Source: Fremontodendron californicum
Taxonomy: Eukaryota; Streptophyta; Magnoliopsida; Malvales; Malvaceae
Assembly (NCBI GenBank): GCA_030761205.1
Contig: JAULJL010000021.1
Location: 12,009,160 to 12,073,159 of the forward strand
Reading direction: 5' to 3'
Length of the DNA stretch: 64,000 bases
The stretch's first letter is position 1, and each line of letters begins with the position of its first letter. Below the pieces are notes generated by a model. That model worked only from the letters and a program-made list of their open reading frames with translations, ran no database searches and was not told where the DNA came from. The translations under genes were made by a program, and so were the position numbers. Positions 33,503-46,213 of this stretch are shown one piece after another.

Positions 33503-36500
33503 TACATTTAATATGTATATATATTGATTTTAGTAAAATTAATGTAATTATCTATTTTATTATTATTAATTTACGTAAAATCACGTTGATATATTACTTT
33601 AATCTTATTAATAATAACAATTTTGGACGCATATGGAAGGAATATAATGTGATAACAAAAATCTCATTAATTTTTAAAAAATTAATATTCAATAAAAGTT
33701 TTTTATTACGTGTTGACTATCATAATTGTCTAACATAACTCTCTATAATTTTAAAATTACTACTCTTAATTTGATTCTAAATTTAATTTTTCGACAATTG
33801 ATTATTCAAAAAACTTGAGTTATTCTTCGTAATTATTTTCAACCTCATTATTTCACAATATATAAGCAAAGTTTTTTGGAATTTCATACGCATTACGGCA
33901 AGTTTTTTTTTTATTTATTTTTATGCTACTATCCATACTCTTTTTGTCTAGGCGTAATTACTTAGGTATTTTTTTTTTTGGTTGCTTTGTATAGTTGCAT
34001 AATATTTTACAGATTTACTGTTGCTTGTTTTGTTTCTTTTGTATTATACTTTCATAATTTTGTGTTTTTTATTTTTTGTTATTTCTTTTGTGTGTTAGCA
34101 TATAACAATTATATATATTTTTTTTTGAAAAAGTCCATTCCGAGAAGAAAATCAGTACTTTCAGATAATTTACTTTGATGCTAACAAAAGGTAAATTACT
34201 TTTTTTCTTTTTAGTATATCATGTTGTAGTATTTTTCTTCTTCTTTTTCATTAGTCATGTATTTTATCTCTCTTTTTATTCTTTATATATTGTTTGCTAT
34301 TATCTATTTTTTTATTTTATTAATCTATGAAGAAAATTTTCAAATTTAATGAATGAATACCTTTATGTCATGTATTCAATTTCAATGACTATATCAAATT
34401 GTCTTCTACAAATTTTATTATATTTTGCATAACTCAGTTGTATTTTAATTAGTTGATTATAATAATTGAGGTAATAGATTAATTTTTGCTTTTATATTAT
34501 ATTTATTTTGATGGTTTTGATTTTAATTTTAATTGATGTAATAGTGTTAGACTATTAGTTTCTACAAACCCTTAAAACTAAGTTTGAAGATTTTTTTAAA
34601 AATTGTTTAAGCAATTCATTTTTTTAAAACATATTCGTTTATATGTTTCATACATTCGGTTTCTTCTTATTTGTTTATTTTTTTGTATTTTTTATTTTTT
34701 TTCTTTGATTAGCTACTTTTAATTGTGTTTAATTTTATTAGTTAGATTTTTTAATATTTGTGTTAGATGAATTGCTTTTAATATTTTTTATTTAACAATG
34801 TTTAACTTTTTTTTTTTTTATAAATTTTTCTTGATTGGTTCATTGGATTAAAATTAATGGTATAGATCACAAGAGTATGAATGAAAAATTTAGGGAGGAT
34901 GATGATCATAAGAAGACAATCAAGAATACTATATCCAATATATTTTTTTTAAAACAATATTTCGAAAGAAGAAATATAATGTTATTAGGATTTTTTTTTT
35001 TATGGAAAAAAATCACCAAAAATTAAGTCGAAAGAGATGCAAATTTTGCATGAATATTTATAAATTCAATGAAAATCAAATGCAACAATCTTTTAAATGA
35101 AGACCTAAAAGAGAATGAGACCTAATCAAGTTTAGTATAATATAAATAATTTAGATCATTTGTAAAAAAAAAAAAAAAAGAGTTTATCATGAAATGTAAT
35201 TATTTTATATTTTAATAAATACCACCTGCATATATTTTATTTTCTATTGTATATTTTTTCACATCCAAGTGTTATTCCTTCACATTTATTTTTTTATAAT
35301 CGAGTTATTGATGTAGTCTATGTGTAAATATAAAATGCAAAAATATCTGATTACTCCGTTAATTATTAAGATTATGAAATATATTATTTCAATTTTAATA
35401 TGCAACCGATCAATTATTTGACCACCATTTACTTTCAATATTTATTATTTAAATATTCACTTTCAATATTTTTTACGTTACAATATTAATTAACCTATAA
35501 TCTACTTTTACATACATAGTTATAAGTTTTGAATTTTGATAAGCAATCTACTTTAACCACTATTATATAGCATTTGACCACCATTCACTCTACTTCTAAT
35601 TTCTACTTTGCATCATCCCATGACCTCTTTTTTTTTTTTTTTTTTTGTTTCTTTAATAGTGTATAATGTTAATTCCATAAATTTTCTTAACAATATTAGA
35701 GAAATTATTCAAAAATTAAAATTGAAATTACAATAGTAAATTAATTCTGAATGGACTATTTGTATTTATGTTAAACTTAATTTAATTAAAAATATTTAAC
35801 AATTAAATAACAGTATTAATTACGATTTTGAATTTGATAAAAGTTTATAATTATTAGTCCAAATGAATATAAATGAGAAAAAAAATTCGAAAGATTATTC
35901 AAAGAATCCCAATTTAAATTTAATAAATAATATTCGATTATTTAATGACAATATCAATTGCGATTTTGAATTTATTAAAAAATTTTAATTATCACCTCAA
36001 ATAAATATAAATAAAAAATTTAATTACAAATTTAATACAAAACAAAATTTCTGCCATATATATAAATATTTGTTTGCATAATCAGCTGTCCATTATGAAG
36101 TTAATAAAATAAGTTATTACACTTAATATCCAATCGGCTTATATTTGACCACCGTCCACTCTCAATATTTATTATTTCAATATTCACTTTTATTAATTTA
36201 AAATTATGATATTAATTAACCTACAACTTACCTTTCACATATAGGTATACTTTTTTTATTTTTACAAGCAACATATACTCATACATAATTTATTAACATT
36301 TTATTTGTTTCAATATACTCATGTTTATTTTTTAATTATTATTCCCTATGTATACACTCATACATAATTTATTTGTTTATATTTTTCATAAGTTGCAATT
36401 ATTTTGAATCAAAATCAATATAAAAGTTTTTGTTTATTATAATTAAAAGAAATGTATATTAAACTGTTATGAACAAAAAAACATATTAAATTTTTTTAAA

Positions 36501-36609
36501 AGTATTATTATTGATTAATTATGTTTTTTTTTTAAAGTATTTAATATATTTTTATGTTGTCCAATTCTATTTTTTAAAATACTTGATATTTTTATGTATT
36601 GCTTTATTA

Positions 36610-38170
36610 GGTTTTTTTATCCAAATATAGCTAAAAAAAAATTATTTACCAAAATACCGTTCTTTTCAGATTAATTCTCAAAATCCGTTGTTTTTAAATA
36701 AGTTGAGAAATCGCCATGGCGATTTCCCAACTTAAAATTTTAATTTTTTTTTAAAATATCAATTGGAAAATCGTCATGGGCCATGGAGATTTTCCAACTA
36801 CAATTTTCAAAAATTTTAATTTTTTGCATTGAAAAATCGCCACCGTGGGTGGCGATTTCTCAACAGGGAATTCACAGGCGATTTCCCAAGGTTTTTTTTT
36901 TTTTAATTTTAATAAATAATAAAATTTTAAAAAATAAAGATTTAATAATTTTAATATATAATTTTTATTCCATGGTGGTAGAAGTGTCCATGGGCCGGGC
37001 CAAGCCCATGTATGATATCAACACCACATTTGCTTGCCCAAGCCACCGTGAAAAATTTTCAACCTTTATTTAATTTAATTTTTTTTTATTTTATAAAATA
37101 ATAAAAATTATATAATTTTTAATTTTAAAAAATAAAAATATAACAATTTACCAAAAATTTAAAAAATTATATTTGTAATTAGACCTGTTCATGGGCCGGG
37201 TCGCAACCCGAAATTTTTTTCCTTGCTCAAGCCCATTTCGAGTCGTGCCGACCCGAAAGCCCATTTCACTATTAAAAAAATATTTTTATATATTTTATAA
37301 TTTTTTGAATTTTATTATTTAAATTTTTTTTAAATTAAAAATTATATAATTTTTATTTAAATTTTATTATTTAATAAAATTACAAAAACACTTGTCCAAG
37401 CCCGGACTAATATGACACTTTGGTTGGCCTTTCTCCCGGAGGTCCATTTATTACGAATACAAGTTGAAAGAATTCGATTGACATTACGGATAGACCTGCT
37501 CATGGGCCGGGCAGCCCGTCCGGCTATGCTCGAATCACTGTTTATATATTAAAATAATTATATTCAGGCCCGCGAGCCGGGTCTTGGCAAGAAGTTGAAA
37601 AATTTCGGGTCGCGGCCTGGCCCATGAGCAGGCCTAATTACGAATATAATTTTTTAATTTTTGATAAATTGTTATATTTTTATTTTTTAAAATTAAAAAT
37701 TATATTATTTTATTATTTTATAAAATTAAAAAAAATTAAATAAAGGTTGAAAATTTTTCACGGTGGCTTGGGCAAGCAAATGTGGTGTTGATACCATACA
37801 TGGGCTCGGCTCGGCCCATGGACACTTCTACCACCATGGGATAAAAATTATATATTAAAATTATTAAATCTTTATTTTTTAAAATTTTATTATTTATTAA
37901 AATTAAAAGAAAGAAAAAAATGAACCGTGGGTGGCAATTTCCCAATGTAAAAAGTTAAATTTTTGAAAATTATAGTTAGAAAATCGCCATGGCCCATGGC
38001 GATTTCTCAACTGGTATTTTAAAAAAAATTAAAATTTTCAGTTGGAAAATCGCCATGGGCCATGGCGATTTTCCAATTGATTAAAAAAAAACGAATTTTG
38101 AGAATTAATCTGAAAAGAGCAATATTTTGATAAATAATTTTTTTTTTAGTTATATTAACATAAAAAGACC
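36610..38170. mobile_element. Mutator-like foldback element
   Basis: 1,561-bp element flanked by a perfect 9-bp direct repeat GCTTTATTA (36601-36609 and 38171-38179), the Mutator target-duplication size. It begins GGTTTTTTTA and ends TAAAAAGACC. Its arms are inverted copies of about 500 bp: the left arm (about 36610-37175) holds CGCCATGGCGATTTC, AAGTGTCCATGGGCCGG and CATTTGCTTGCCCAAGCC, and the right arm (about 37645-38170) has their reverse complements. Short palindromes such as ATCGCCATGGCGAT lie within the arms. The spacer contains family A MITE pieces. No transposase is encoded. Confidence 0.9.
37180..37636. mobile_element. MITE family A copies in the foldback spacer
   Basis: A first element begins TAGACCTGTTCATGGGCCGG at 37180. 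A second runs 37491-37636 from TAGACCTGCTCATGGGCCGG to GCCCATGAGCAGGCCTA, with flanks ATTACGGA and ATTACGAA (7 of 8). The right end of the first is not identifiable. Confidence 0.75.
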
Positions 38171-38179
38171 GCTTTATTA

Positions 38180-39060
38180 TATTTGCCTTTTGTTTCTATT
38201 GATAAAGTTATATTTTTGTTTAGAATATTTTTAAGAACAGACATATGGAATTGTAAAGTACATAAAAGCATATAAAAATTATTTTTTTGACATAATTAAT
38301 ACGTCTTAATAGTATATTAAGATGTTTTGGAGGGTCAAATATAAGTTTTGTAACACATCATACAAAACTCCAATTGAAAATTAAAATTTAGTTTAAAACT
38401 TTTTATGTTACATGTATATTGAGATGATATTAAAGTTTTATGTTTTACATGAACTTTTAAAAGAAAATTTTATGACATAGTTTGTACATGTGAATGGTAG
38501 ATTAAATTGTTTTGGAGGAATTAACAGCATGCACTATCAGATAAGTAATTAAAATTTTCTCTTATTTATGCTTCTATCATAAATTGCAGACAATGTTAAA
38601 ATAATTAATATTGGAATGTCAGATAAATAATTATTTTATGTCATTATGATATTAGATTTAGTGTAAGGCATCCTAATTTATATTAACATTACAAAAATGT
38701 TGTTTATGTAAGATTATTATTCAATGGTCGAGTTTATGTGAATTATTTAGTAAATTATTTGTAATTTAACGGTAACTAAATCATGTTATGTCGAGTTTAT
38801 AATTTTAAGATGTTGAAAATTTTCATTTTTTAGAGTCAGAGACATGCTTGATTTTTTGTTTCGAGATTATTGGATTCAATAGATTATAATGAGTTTTCTT
38901 AACTTTTATTATATTAAAATATCTCAAATCCGAATAAAAAAATTAAAGATATTATTTTTGTATTGTTATTAAATTTAAAATTTATTAAAATATAAATATA
39001 CTTTTATGCATCGGACGGGTTTAAAAGTAATTTTAATTACAGACTAAATCTAGGCTTGAC
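38180..39060. other. Spacer upstream of eIF6
   Basis: AT-rich, with no gene or defined repeat recognised. Confidence 0.5.
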
Positions 39061-39115
39061 ATTTAAAAGAGTCAGGCCGAACTCAACCCGGGCCAACACT
39101 GGTAACCCGTTACCG

Positions 39116-39280
39116 AGCCCAATTTGTAACGGTGCATTATTTATTTCTAAAGTACTCTGTTATCGGACGACGTCGTTTGGTAAAGGGCATGTTAAATCTT
39201 TCTTAAGCCACATACATAAGATAACCCATACAACGCCTCACTTTGTTCTCTCTTCCCCTTAACGCCGGTTTCCAAACCCT
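39116..39280 (+). promoter_or_regulatory. Probable eIF6 promoter with site II and telo-box motifs
   Basis: A site II-type motif (AGCCCA, reverse TGGGCT, 39116-39121), a GACGACGTCGTTT bZIP-type palindrome near 39157, and a telo-box AAACCCT (39274-39280) occur together. Site II plus telo-box is typical of plant ribosome-biogenesis and translation genes. A probable 5' UTR intron follows, with donor GTAAGC at 39306 and acceptor CTGCAG ending at 40923; that intron is inferred. Confidence 0.5.
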
Positions 39281-39595
39281 CAAGAAAGCAACGAATATTT
39301 ATTTAGTAAGCATTTATTTATTTGATTTTTAATAAAATTTCTAATTTTCTCTTTGCTTCATTGTATTTATGGGTATTTGACAATTTGCTTTATCAGTCTA
39401 AAATCTAAATATATATATTTTTCCTTTGTTAAGACTTTTGCTTGCATTTGCTGGGTTTCTTTGCTTCAATAACAAATATAAGATTTAGAGACTTAAATTT
39501 TCACAATTTTTTTTTTTTTTGGGTTTTTGCCTTGTAATAACAGAAACCTTAAAGGCTTAAACTGGTCAACCTGGGTCTTTTTAGGCTGTTAAAAC

Positions 39596-39619
39596 ATATA
39601 TATATATATATATATATAT
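39596..39619. repeat. (TA)n microsatellite
   Basis: About 24 bases of pure TA inside the inferred 5' UTR intron of eIF6. Confidence 0.9.
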
Positions 39620-39790
39620 GTTTTTCTTTTAATGGATCATATGCATATTTACAGATATGTACCTTAAGATAGTTCTTTTTGTTTGTATTGTCATTTTATA
39701 ATTTTTGGGTGCTTAAGGTTCACTTTGGAATTGATTGTTAGTGGTTTAGTTGGCATGAAATAAAATGTTTGTAAGGAGTTGAATTAGTGG

Positions 39791-40151
39791 TAGGGATGTG
39801 TACTGTCAGTTCGGTTTAAGCTTTTATATTTAATTTTGCAAGGAATATTAAAGCAAGTAAAGCAACTTGTAACGTTCAAGCTCATAACATCAATTAATAA
39901 CAACTAAAAACTTGAATGATGATATTAAAAAGCAATAAAATAATTAAAATAAAGTGATATTATTGAAAATGATTCGATTCGATTATTAGCGGGTTTTCAA
40001 ATTAGTAACCAAACTGGAACTGAAGTGTTCAGTTTTTTTCAAATTTTCAAACCGAAACCGAATTGAATTTTTGAAATCCAAACCGAATAGAACCGAATAT
40101 CACAGTTCGGTTCGGTTTTTCTGTTTTTATCGATTTCTTTGCTCAGCCCTA
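39791..40151. mobile_element. hAT-type MITE family G
   Basis: 361 bp with ends TAGGGATGTG and, read inward, TAGGGCTGAG. It is flanked by a perfect 8-bp target duplication ATTAGTGG (39783-39790 and 40152-40159). The interior is rich in GAACCGAA and TTCGGTT words. It lies in the inferred 5' UTR intron of eIF6. Confidence 0.9.
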
Positions 40152-40970
40152 ATTAGTGGATATAGTTGGCATTTAGCGCAATCGGAAGCACACGTATTTT
40201 TTAGCAAGTTTTGAATCCCCCTTTGATATATATAGTGGATATGGTTTTATAAAAGTTTGAACTTTAGATTTTTGTTGAAACAAGGTTCAAGCATTGTGAA
40301 GGAAAAATGTTTGGATTTCTTTTTTGTGTTATAAACTTATAATAATGAGAATCTTGGAGGAGATGGGTTTAAATGTTTTAATAATTTGACATCCATGAAA
40401 ACATTTTCACCCTTGTTGTGGGGGCTCTTGTTTTGGTTTCTTTGACCCTTGTTGTAATTGAAGTTGAGTGGAAATTTAGGAATTAGGTTACTATATATGT
40501 CCTTGTATTCATTTTGACTAATGAAGTTATATAAATGCTTGAGAAATGTTGGAATATAATTTGGGATGAACAGCAAGAACTAGTATAATCTCTATTAGAT
40601 CATAGGGGAAAGTATAAAACATTGTGCTTTTCATTGGGGTAGTTTTCTTTGAGCCTCCTATGTGATCGGTTTTAAATGTTTTCCTATAGCTCCTTTTTAT
40701 GGAAAAATTGATGAAAAGGTTTTTGCTTGAACTATTACATTTACATTGCTATAGAATCTTGACTACAGGTTTTCTGAAAGAGTTTCTTCTTGGAATATGT
40801 TATTATGCATGAGAATAGGATGAATATTTTTTTTTTTATTTCAGAATTGTATGGTTCTTTGTTTTTCTGGTTAATATTTTCTTCGTAGGTTAAACCCAGT
40901 TCAATCTGTCTTTTTTACTGCAGAGCTTCTTCCGTTGTTTCCATCTTTGATCCATTGTATCCGCTTTATA

Positions 40971-43900
40971 ATGGCAACTAGTAAGTTTCATTGCAGCCTT
41001 CAGTATGTAAAAATATTTAATCTTCTTTTGATGTTACTAAGGTAGTCATAACATCGCTATGGCTTTTATCTCTCTATACTATTGTTAAACCTTTTTAAAA
41101 TTTATAATCCACTGTTTTGGTGGTTTCCCATCATTTTGGAGTAAATATATCTATAATCACGAGTCTTGTACGGTGATTTATGCAGGGCTTCAGTTTGAAA
41201 ATTCATGTGAAGTCGGAGTCTTTTCCAAACTGACGAATGCTTACTGCTTGGTTGCAATTGGAGGGTCCGAAAGCTTCTACAGGTGAGCTTGTCTTCTATA
41301 GTTCTTTTCCCTGTTTTAATTAATGTATTAAGGTTGTATTGGCACCTTGCAGTGCTTTTGAGTCAGAATTAGCAGACGTCATTCCGGTCATTAAGACCTC
41401 TATTGCTGGCACTAGAATAATAGGGCGGCTTTGTGCTGGTGAGAATTTTTTAAGACTTTCTCAATCTTATCTGAGGTGTGTTGGTAGATGCCTCTGACTT
41501 TGGTTAATGTGAACTTGCTTTGTTTTGACAGGAAATAAGAATGGGCTTCTTGTCCCCCACAACACCACAGATCAAGGTAATTTTTTGAGTTATCTCAAAG
41601 TATGAAGAATGTTAAACTTGCTTCTATTGTTAGTAGTACTCAGCGGGATCTAAACATTGGCAATGGTGCAATATATGATTTGGTTTCTTACTCTTTGCTT
41701 TTGCTTGAAGCTTCCTTGTTATATTTAAATCCCAGCTATTTAGAAAGTTCATCCTTAGCTTGTTCTGAATCTCCAAATGACATGGTTTGTCTTTCAGCAG
41801 ATCTTACCAAGAATATGAACAATTAGTAAACCTAGGTTCAATTTGAATAGAATATCTGGGCAGGGTCAATAGATTAAGAGACTATGTTACAGGCGTTGTG
41901 ATTGATTATGATCTTTACAGGACGGTAATAAAGCCTCAATTTCTAAATGATAGCCTACTCTTGGAGATATTTCCTACTTTATTCTTTGGTTGGTGTTTGT
42001 TCCAGTGTTGTCAAGGGCGCAAGGCGCACTCTAGGCGCTAGAACCCTTGTATTGCCTTAGGCGCAAGGCGCAAAAAAAGCGCTCGCCTGAGTGAAGTAAG
42101 GCGTAATATTTATATGTGTGTCTATGTATGTATGTATATATAATAAGCTTAAGATATATAATTATAATAATAAACTCTAAAGAGTGGTCTAGTTTATCTA
42201 CAAAACATGCAATTTATTTTTTGCCCAATATGCATGATTTCCTTATGGTCCCATATCTGTTGTTGAATACTCAAATATTGAGAAGTGGAGAGTTTGATAT
42301 TATCTCATTTCTTACTAGTAAAGGTACATCTAATGAAAAAAGTTAAAATTAAAGAGAACTTCAATCAGGCGAGCTTTTTTTACGCCTATCGCCTTACAAA
42401 AAAGCGCTCCTAGGCGCACCAGGCGTGCGCCTGATCAAATGAGCCTCGCCCGAAAAGGTCTGAGGCGCTTTTGTTATCTAACGCTAAGGCGCAAGGCGTA
42501 GGCGCGCCTAGGCGCACGCCTTGACAACACTGGTTTGTTCTGCTAGCTTATTTCCTCCTAGCCTTCAGCAAGCTTATAAATGTTTTTCCTATGAAGTGGC
42601 TTTTCCACCCTTTGTGGCTGTATCATTTTAACTTCTGATATAGCTGTTAATAGTTCCTTTTAGTAGCAACAATATAAAAGAAACCTTTTAGGAAGTAACA
42701 GAGAGGTTCCAGTGTTCAGTTTTACTTTGAGATTAAAATATGTTGCATGATGTACAACTAGTTTTGTATGTTTTTATAGTCTTTGTAGCTGTTTGTGACC
42801 ATCTTCCGTTATCTTATATTTCTGATTATTCAAGCAAGAAGTTTAAAGGGGGCTGGGATTAATCTAATACTAGTAGAGTGGGAATGGGGCCTCCTACACC
42901 TCCCTAAAATCCTCTTGAGGGAAGAAGGCATTGACCACTATGTTACTTGGACTTGGGTGTGAGTGTTGGACACGGGTATATGTCCGATACAGGTATGTTC
43001 AATTTTTTCCAAGATTTCATATATTTGGAGGGTCCTTGGAGGATTATATCCCCATATCCATGTCTAGATATGCGTCGGACACGGGTATTTCAAGAAAAAT
43101 GAAGAGTCGGAGCAACATAGATTGTCCATTAGTCAAACCCGTCACTGAGCTGACAAAGCATTGCTTGGTGCAATGGAAACTGTAGGGAGAGAAATAGGCA
43201 GTGGTCATGGGTTAGAGTGGGAAGTGAATCCAGCAGTTCTGACAAATGACAATTGTGTTCTAGTAGAACATAATATAAAACAAGAAAACGATTAAGATAA
43301 AGTTAAAGAAACTTGTGATGATACAGGATTTAGTTGGCTAAAATAAGGTTAGGTTCAAGTAATTTAAAAGAATCAGAAAACTTTATTTGGGTAATTGTGC
43401 ATCCTGTGGATTGCACTAATTAATTGATGCACCTCCTGAAGTTGGTTTGATGGTTGGGCTTACCACGATAGGGGGACGGAATCTCTAGGTTAAAATTAAT
43501 ATGGAAGATATCAGTGCCGCGGGAGTGGTGACTAGAACTTTGCCACATTTCTGGCATCTCAACTTATAGCGCACTTGGGTGCTTGATGTTTATAATTATC
43601 ATTTTAGTTGCCCTTTTATGCTCAACTCAAGCGTAAAACAGGATTATCTCTGCTCTAAGTGGCTTTAGATGTGTTGTAATTTACATGAATCCCTTGGTTT
43701 AGATCTATGTTGCTACGACTCTTCATTTTTCTTGAATTACCCATGTCCGACGCATTTTCAGACATAAGTATGGGGATATGACCCTCCAAGGACCTTTCAA
43801 AACATGAAAAAATTTAGAAAAAATTGAACATACTCATGTCGGACACATATCCATATCCGACACTCAAACCCGAGTCCGAGTAACATAGGTTAAGATATAT

Positions 43901-45629
43901 CATGTCCTCTAATTTGATTTTCCAAGTGCAAGTTGGTTCACTTTTGCATGTTAGCCCGGCTTTTAATCTCATTCTTTTGTCTTCGTAGGCTAATATTGTA
44001 TATTTGTTCTAGTTCACTAGTTTAAAGTTTATAAACCCAGTTTTTGACATTAATGATGGATTTTCTTTTTATTCTTTCTTATTGAAGAACTTCAACACTT
44101 GCGAAATAGTCTACCCGATCAAGTTGTTGTTCAGCGCATAGATGAGAAACTATCTGCTCTTGGGAACTGTATAGCATGCAATGACCATGTTGCTCTGACA
44201 CACACTGATCTAGACAGGGTAAAATTCTGTATTTCACTGGAATAGTTTATTACTATGCTACTTGGACTTAGGTGTGAGTGTCGGACACGGATATGTGTTC
44301 GAAACCCGTGTCCGATACGGGTATATTCAAAATTTTCAAGATTTTCATGTATTTGGAGGGTCCTTGGAAGATCATATCCCCATACTCATGTCCGGATATA
44401 TGTTGGACACGGGTGTCGAATACGGGTACTTAAAAAAAAAAATGAAGAGTTGGAGCAATATGGGTTGATTAAGATATATTCCAATATCTAAGTGCAGTAA
44501 TGAGGGCCCTGCCTTTCTATTTTTATTTCGAATGGGTAGCGACGGGTTTGAACTTGCATCTTTGATGTTCACTCAAAAGTAGTTTCTTAAAGACTATAGA
44601 CATTGATTATTGGACTAAACTATGGCTCAGTAGTTCCAGACCTTTACCTGGCCTAGATATCTAAAGTTTTGAATTACTTTTTGATCCCTGAGGATTGTAT
44701 ATCTATCTCTCGGTATCCTCAACAATGATTTCCCTTAACTCTTCATTTGTATTGAAGTATCCGTGTCCGACACCCAAAAATGATATGAAAGTATGATCTT
44801 CTAAATATATGGAAAAACTTAGAAAAAATTGAGCATACCTGTGTCGGACACATATCCATATCCGACACTCACTCTCGAGTCCGAGTAACATAGGATTTCC
44901 CTTTTTAATGTTTCATAAGTAGAAAATATCGGAACATGGTTTGTTAAAACTTCATGATTCTTCCCGAGTTTTTGAAGAGTCTATCGATACTTGTTGGTTT
45001 CTCCATATGCAGTTAGTCCCTTGTTTTACTTTTCGAGGAAAATGTGCTGTTTATTTAAGTTCATCTTTCCATGTTCGGGCGATTGATTCGGGCATTAATA
45101 TGTAATCTTTTTCTTTTTCTCAAAGATATTACAATAAGCTTATTATGTTGTTGATCTGCAACTTTGATCAGGAAACCGAGGAGATAATCGCTGATGTTCT
45201 TGGCGTAGAAGTTTTCCGGCAGACAATTGCCGGTAATATTCTTGTCGGGAGCTACTGCGCCATTTCTAACAGAGGCGGCTTGGTGAGATCGAATCTCTTC
45301 TTCTAGCACCGACGATTACCTCTTATATTCCCCCTTATATTTTTTCTTATTTCACCTCTTGACTGGTGCAGGTTCATCCTCATACATCCATTGAAGACTT
45401 GGATGAGCTTTCGACTCTTCTTCAGGTTCCATTGGTGGCGGGCACTATCAACCGCGGGAGTGAAGTGATAGCTGCCGGAATGACCGTAAATGACTGGATC
45501 GCCTTTTGCGGATCGGACACCACAGCAACCGAACTTTCCGTCATTGAGAATGTCTTCAAGCTGAGAGAAGCACAACCTAGTGCCATTGTAGATGAGATGA
45601 GGAAATCTTTGATCGACAGTTACGTTTGA
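40971..45629 (+). CDS. eIF6: Eukaryotic translation initiation factor 6
   Basis: Seven coding exons, 245 residues, exactly the usual eIF6 length: 40971-40980, 41186-41282, 41353-41438, 41532-41576, 44088-44218, 45172-45282 and 45372-45629, all GT-AG and in frame. eIF6 binds nascent 60S subunits in nucleolus and cytoplasm, aids 60S biogenesis and blocks premature joining to 40S. The start MATRLQFEN, the middle NKNGLLVPHNTTDQE and HTDLDRETEEI, and NRGGLVHPHTSIEDL are family hallmarks of the five-fold pentein domain. The first coding exon is only 10 bases, so the start depends on the splice of A|GG across intron 1. Intron 4 (41577-44087) is enlarged by MITEs; intron 5 (44219-45171) carries two more. 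Confidence 0.95.
42003..42532. mobile_element. hAT-type MITE family F in eIF6 intron 4
   Basis: 530 bp with terminal inverted repeats CAGTGTTGTCAAGG at both ends and GGCGC-rich subterminal repeats. It has a perfect 8-bp target duplication GTTTGTTC (41995-42002 and 42533-42540). A diverged copy of the same length lies in SKS-B intron 4. Confidence 0.95.
42938..43120. mobile_element. MITE family B in eIF6 intron 4, reference-quality copy
   Basis: 183 bp from CTATGTTACTTGGACTTGG to GAAGAGTCGGAGCAACATAG. Flanks ATTGACCA (42930-42937) and ATTGTCCA (43121-43128) are a 7-of-8 target duplication. Confidence 0.93.
43705..43888. mobile_element. MITE family B in eIF6 intron 4, inverted
   Basis: 184 bp from CTATGTTGCTACGACTC to GAGTCCGAGTAACATAG. 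Flanks GTTTAGAT (43697-43704) and GTTAAGAT (43889-43896) are a 7-of-8 duplication. Confidence 0.93.
44253..44464. mobile_element. MITE family B in eIF6 intron 5
   Basis: It starts CTATGCTACTTGGACTTAGG and ends AAGAGTTGGAGCAATATGG. It is longer than average because the GTGTCCGA block is repeated. Confidence 0.88.
44718..44893. mobile_element. MITE family B in eIF6 intron 5, inverted
   Basis: It has TTAACTCTTCATTTG near the left, CCGTGTCCGACACCC inside, and TCGAGTCCGAGTAACATAG at the right. The left end is diverged. Confidence 0.85.
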
Positions 45630-45700
45630 TTTATTGTTGTTTGATTCTGCTCATCGTTCAGACAATGCTCTTGTGGTGTTTCATGTCATGTTAAACTCAG

Positions 45701-46089
45701 TGTTATTAAAATAGGACCGCCGGTCGGACTGGTTGAATCGAGAATCGGTGGTTTGTCCGTTCTTGTGTATGTCATAGAATCGGATTTTTTCGAACCGAAA
45801 AAAATCTGAAAAAAAATCCGAAAAAAACGGTTTTATACTTATTTTTTTTTATAAAAAACTTATTGTATGTGATGAGATTTGAACATTTAACCCTTTGAAT
45901 TTATATTAAAGATCATATCATTTAGTCAAATACATATTTTTATTAAATATTTAATACTTATTTAATATTAAAATTACTTATTTAATATTTAAATTCTTTT
46001 TTCATACAATCGGTCGGTTCAACCGGTTCAATCGGTTGGACCGATTGAATCGGTATCGTTTCGATTTCGATTCACTTTTTTAAAACTTA
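45701..46089. mobile_element. MITE family D copy downstream of eIF6
   Basis: About 390 bp with GGTCGGACTGGTTGAATCG on the left, GGTTCAACCGGTTCAATCGG on the right and an AT core, like 17505-18230. The ends are inverted but degenerate. Confidence 0.65.
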
Positions 46090-46213
46090 ATAATTTTTTT
46101 AAAAACTTGAATCAACATGCAATTTTTTCTTTCATTGAGGGGTTTACATTTTGATTATACAAATCACAGTTATTAGAATCGAAATTAGATATTGATGATT
46201 TATCCGTTCAAGG

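Larger units (their letters stand above)
30100..36600. other. AT-rich gene desert
   Basis: Very AT-rich sequence with no credible gene. Recognisable contents are repeated GGATATCCGAAT/TTCGGATAT words at 30230-30680, Helitron-like termini (separate entries), a (TA)n tract at 33463-33499, and a dispersed direct repeat at about 35340-35520 and 36100-36250. Family B MITEs are absent here. Confidence 0.6.

Noticed and set aside
33415..34178. Hydrophobic plus-strand frames
   Set aside because: Low-complexity AT-rich sequence with (TA)n; codons are almost all Phe, Ile, Tyr and Asn, and no domain is visible.
37736..37945. Frames in both foldback arms giving similar peptides
   Set aside because: Similarity is due to the inverted repeat itself; no start context or domain.
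41602..41826. Plus-strand frame in eIF6 intron 4
   Set aside because: It lies between confirmed splice sites and would interrupt the 245-residue eIF6 product.
42931..44491. Several frames with CECRTRV-type cysteines (also near 12015, 18518 and 61059)
   Set aside because: They are repeated translations of MITE family B in both orientations, not a cysteine-rich peptide family.
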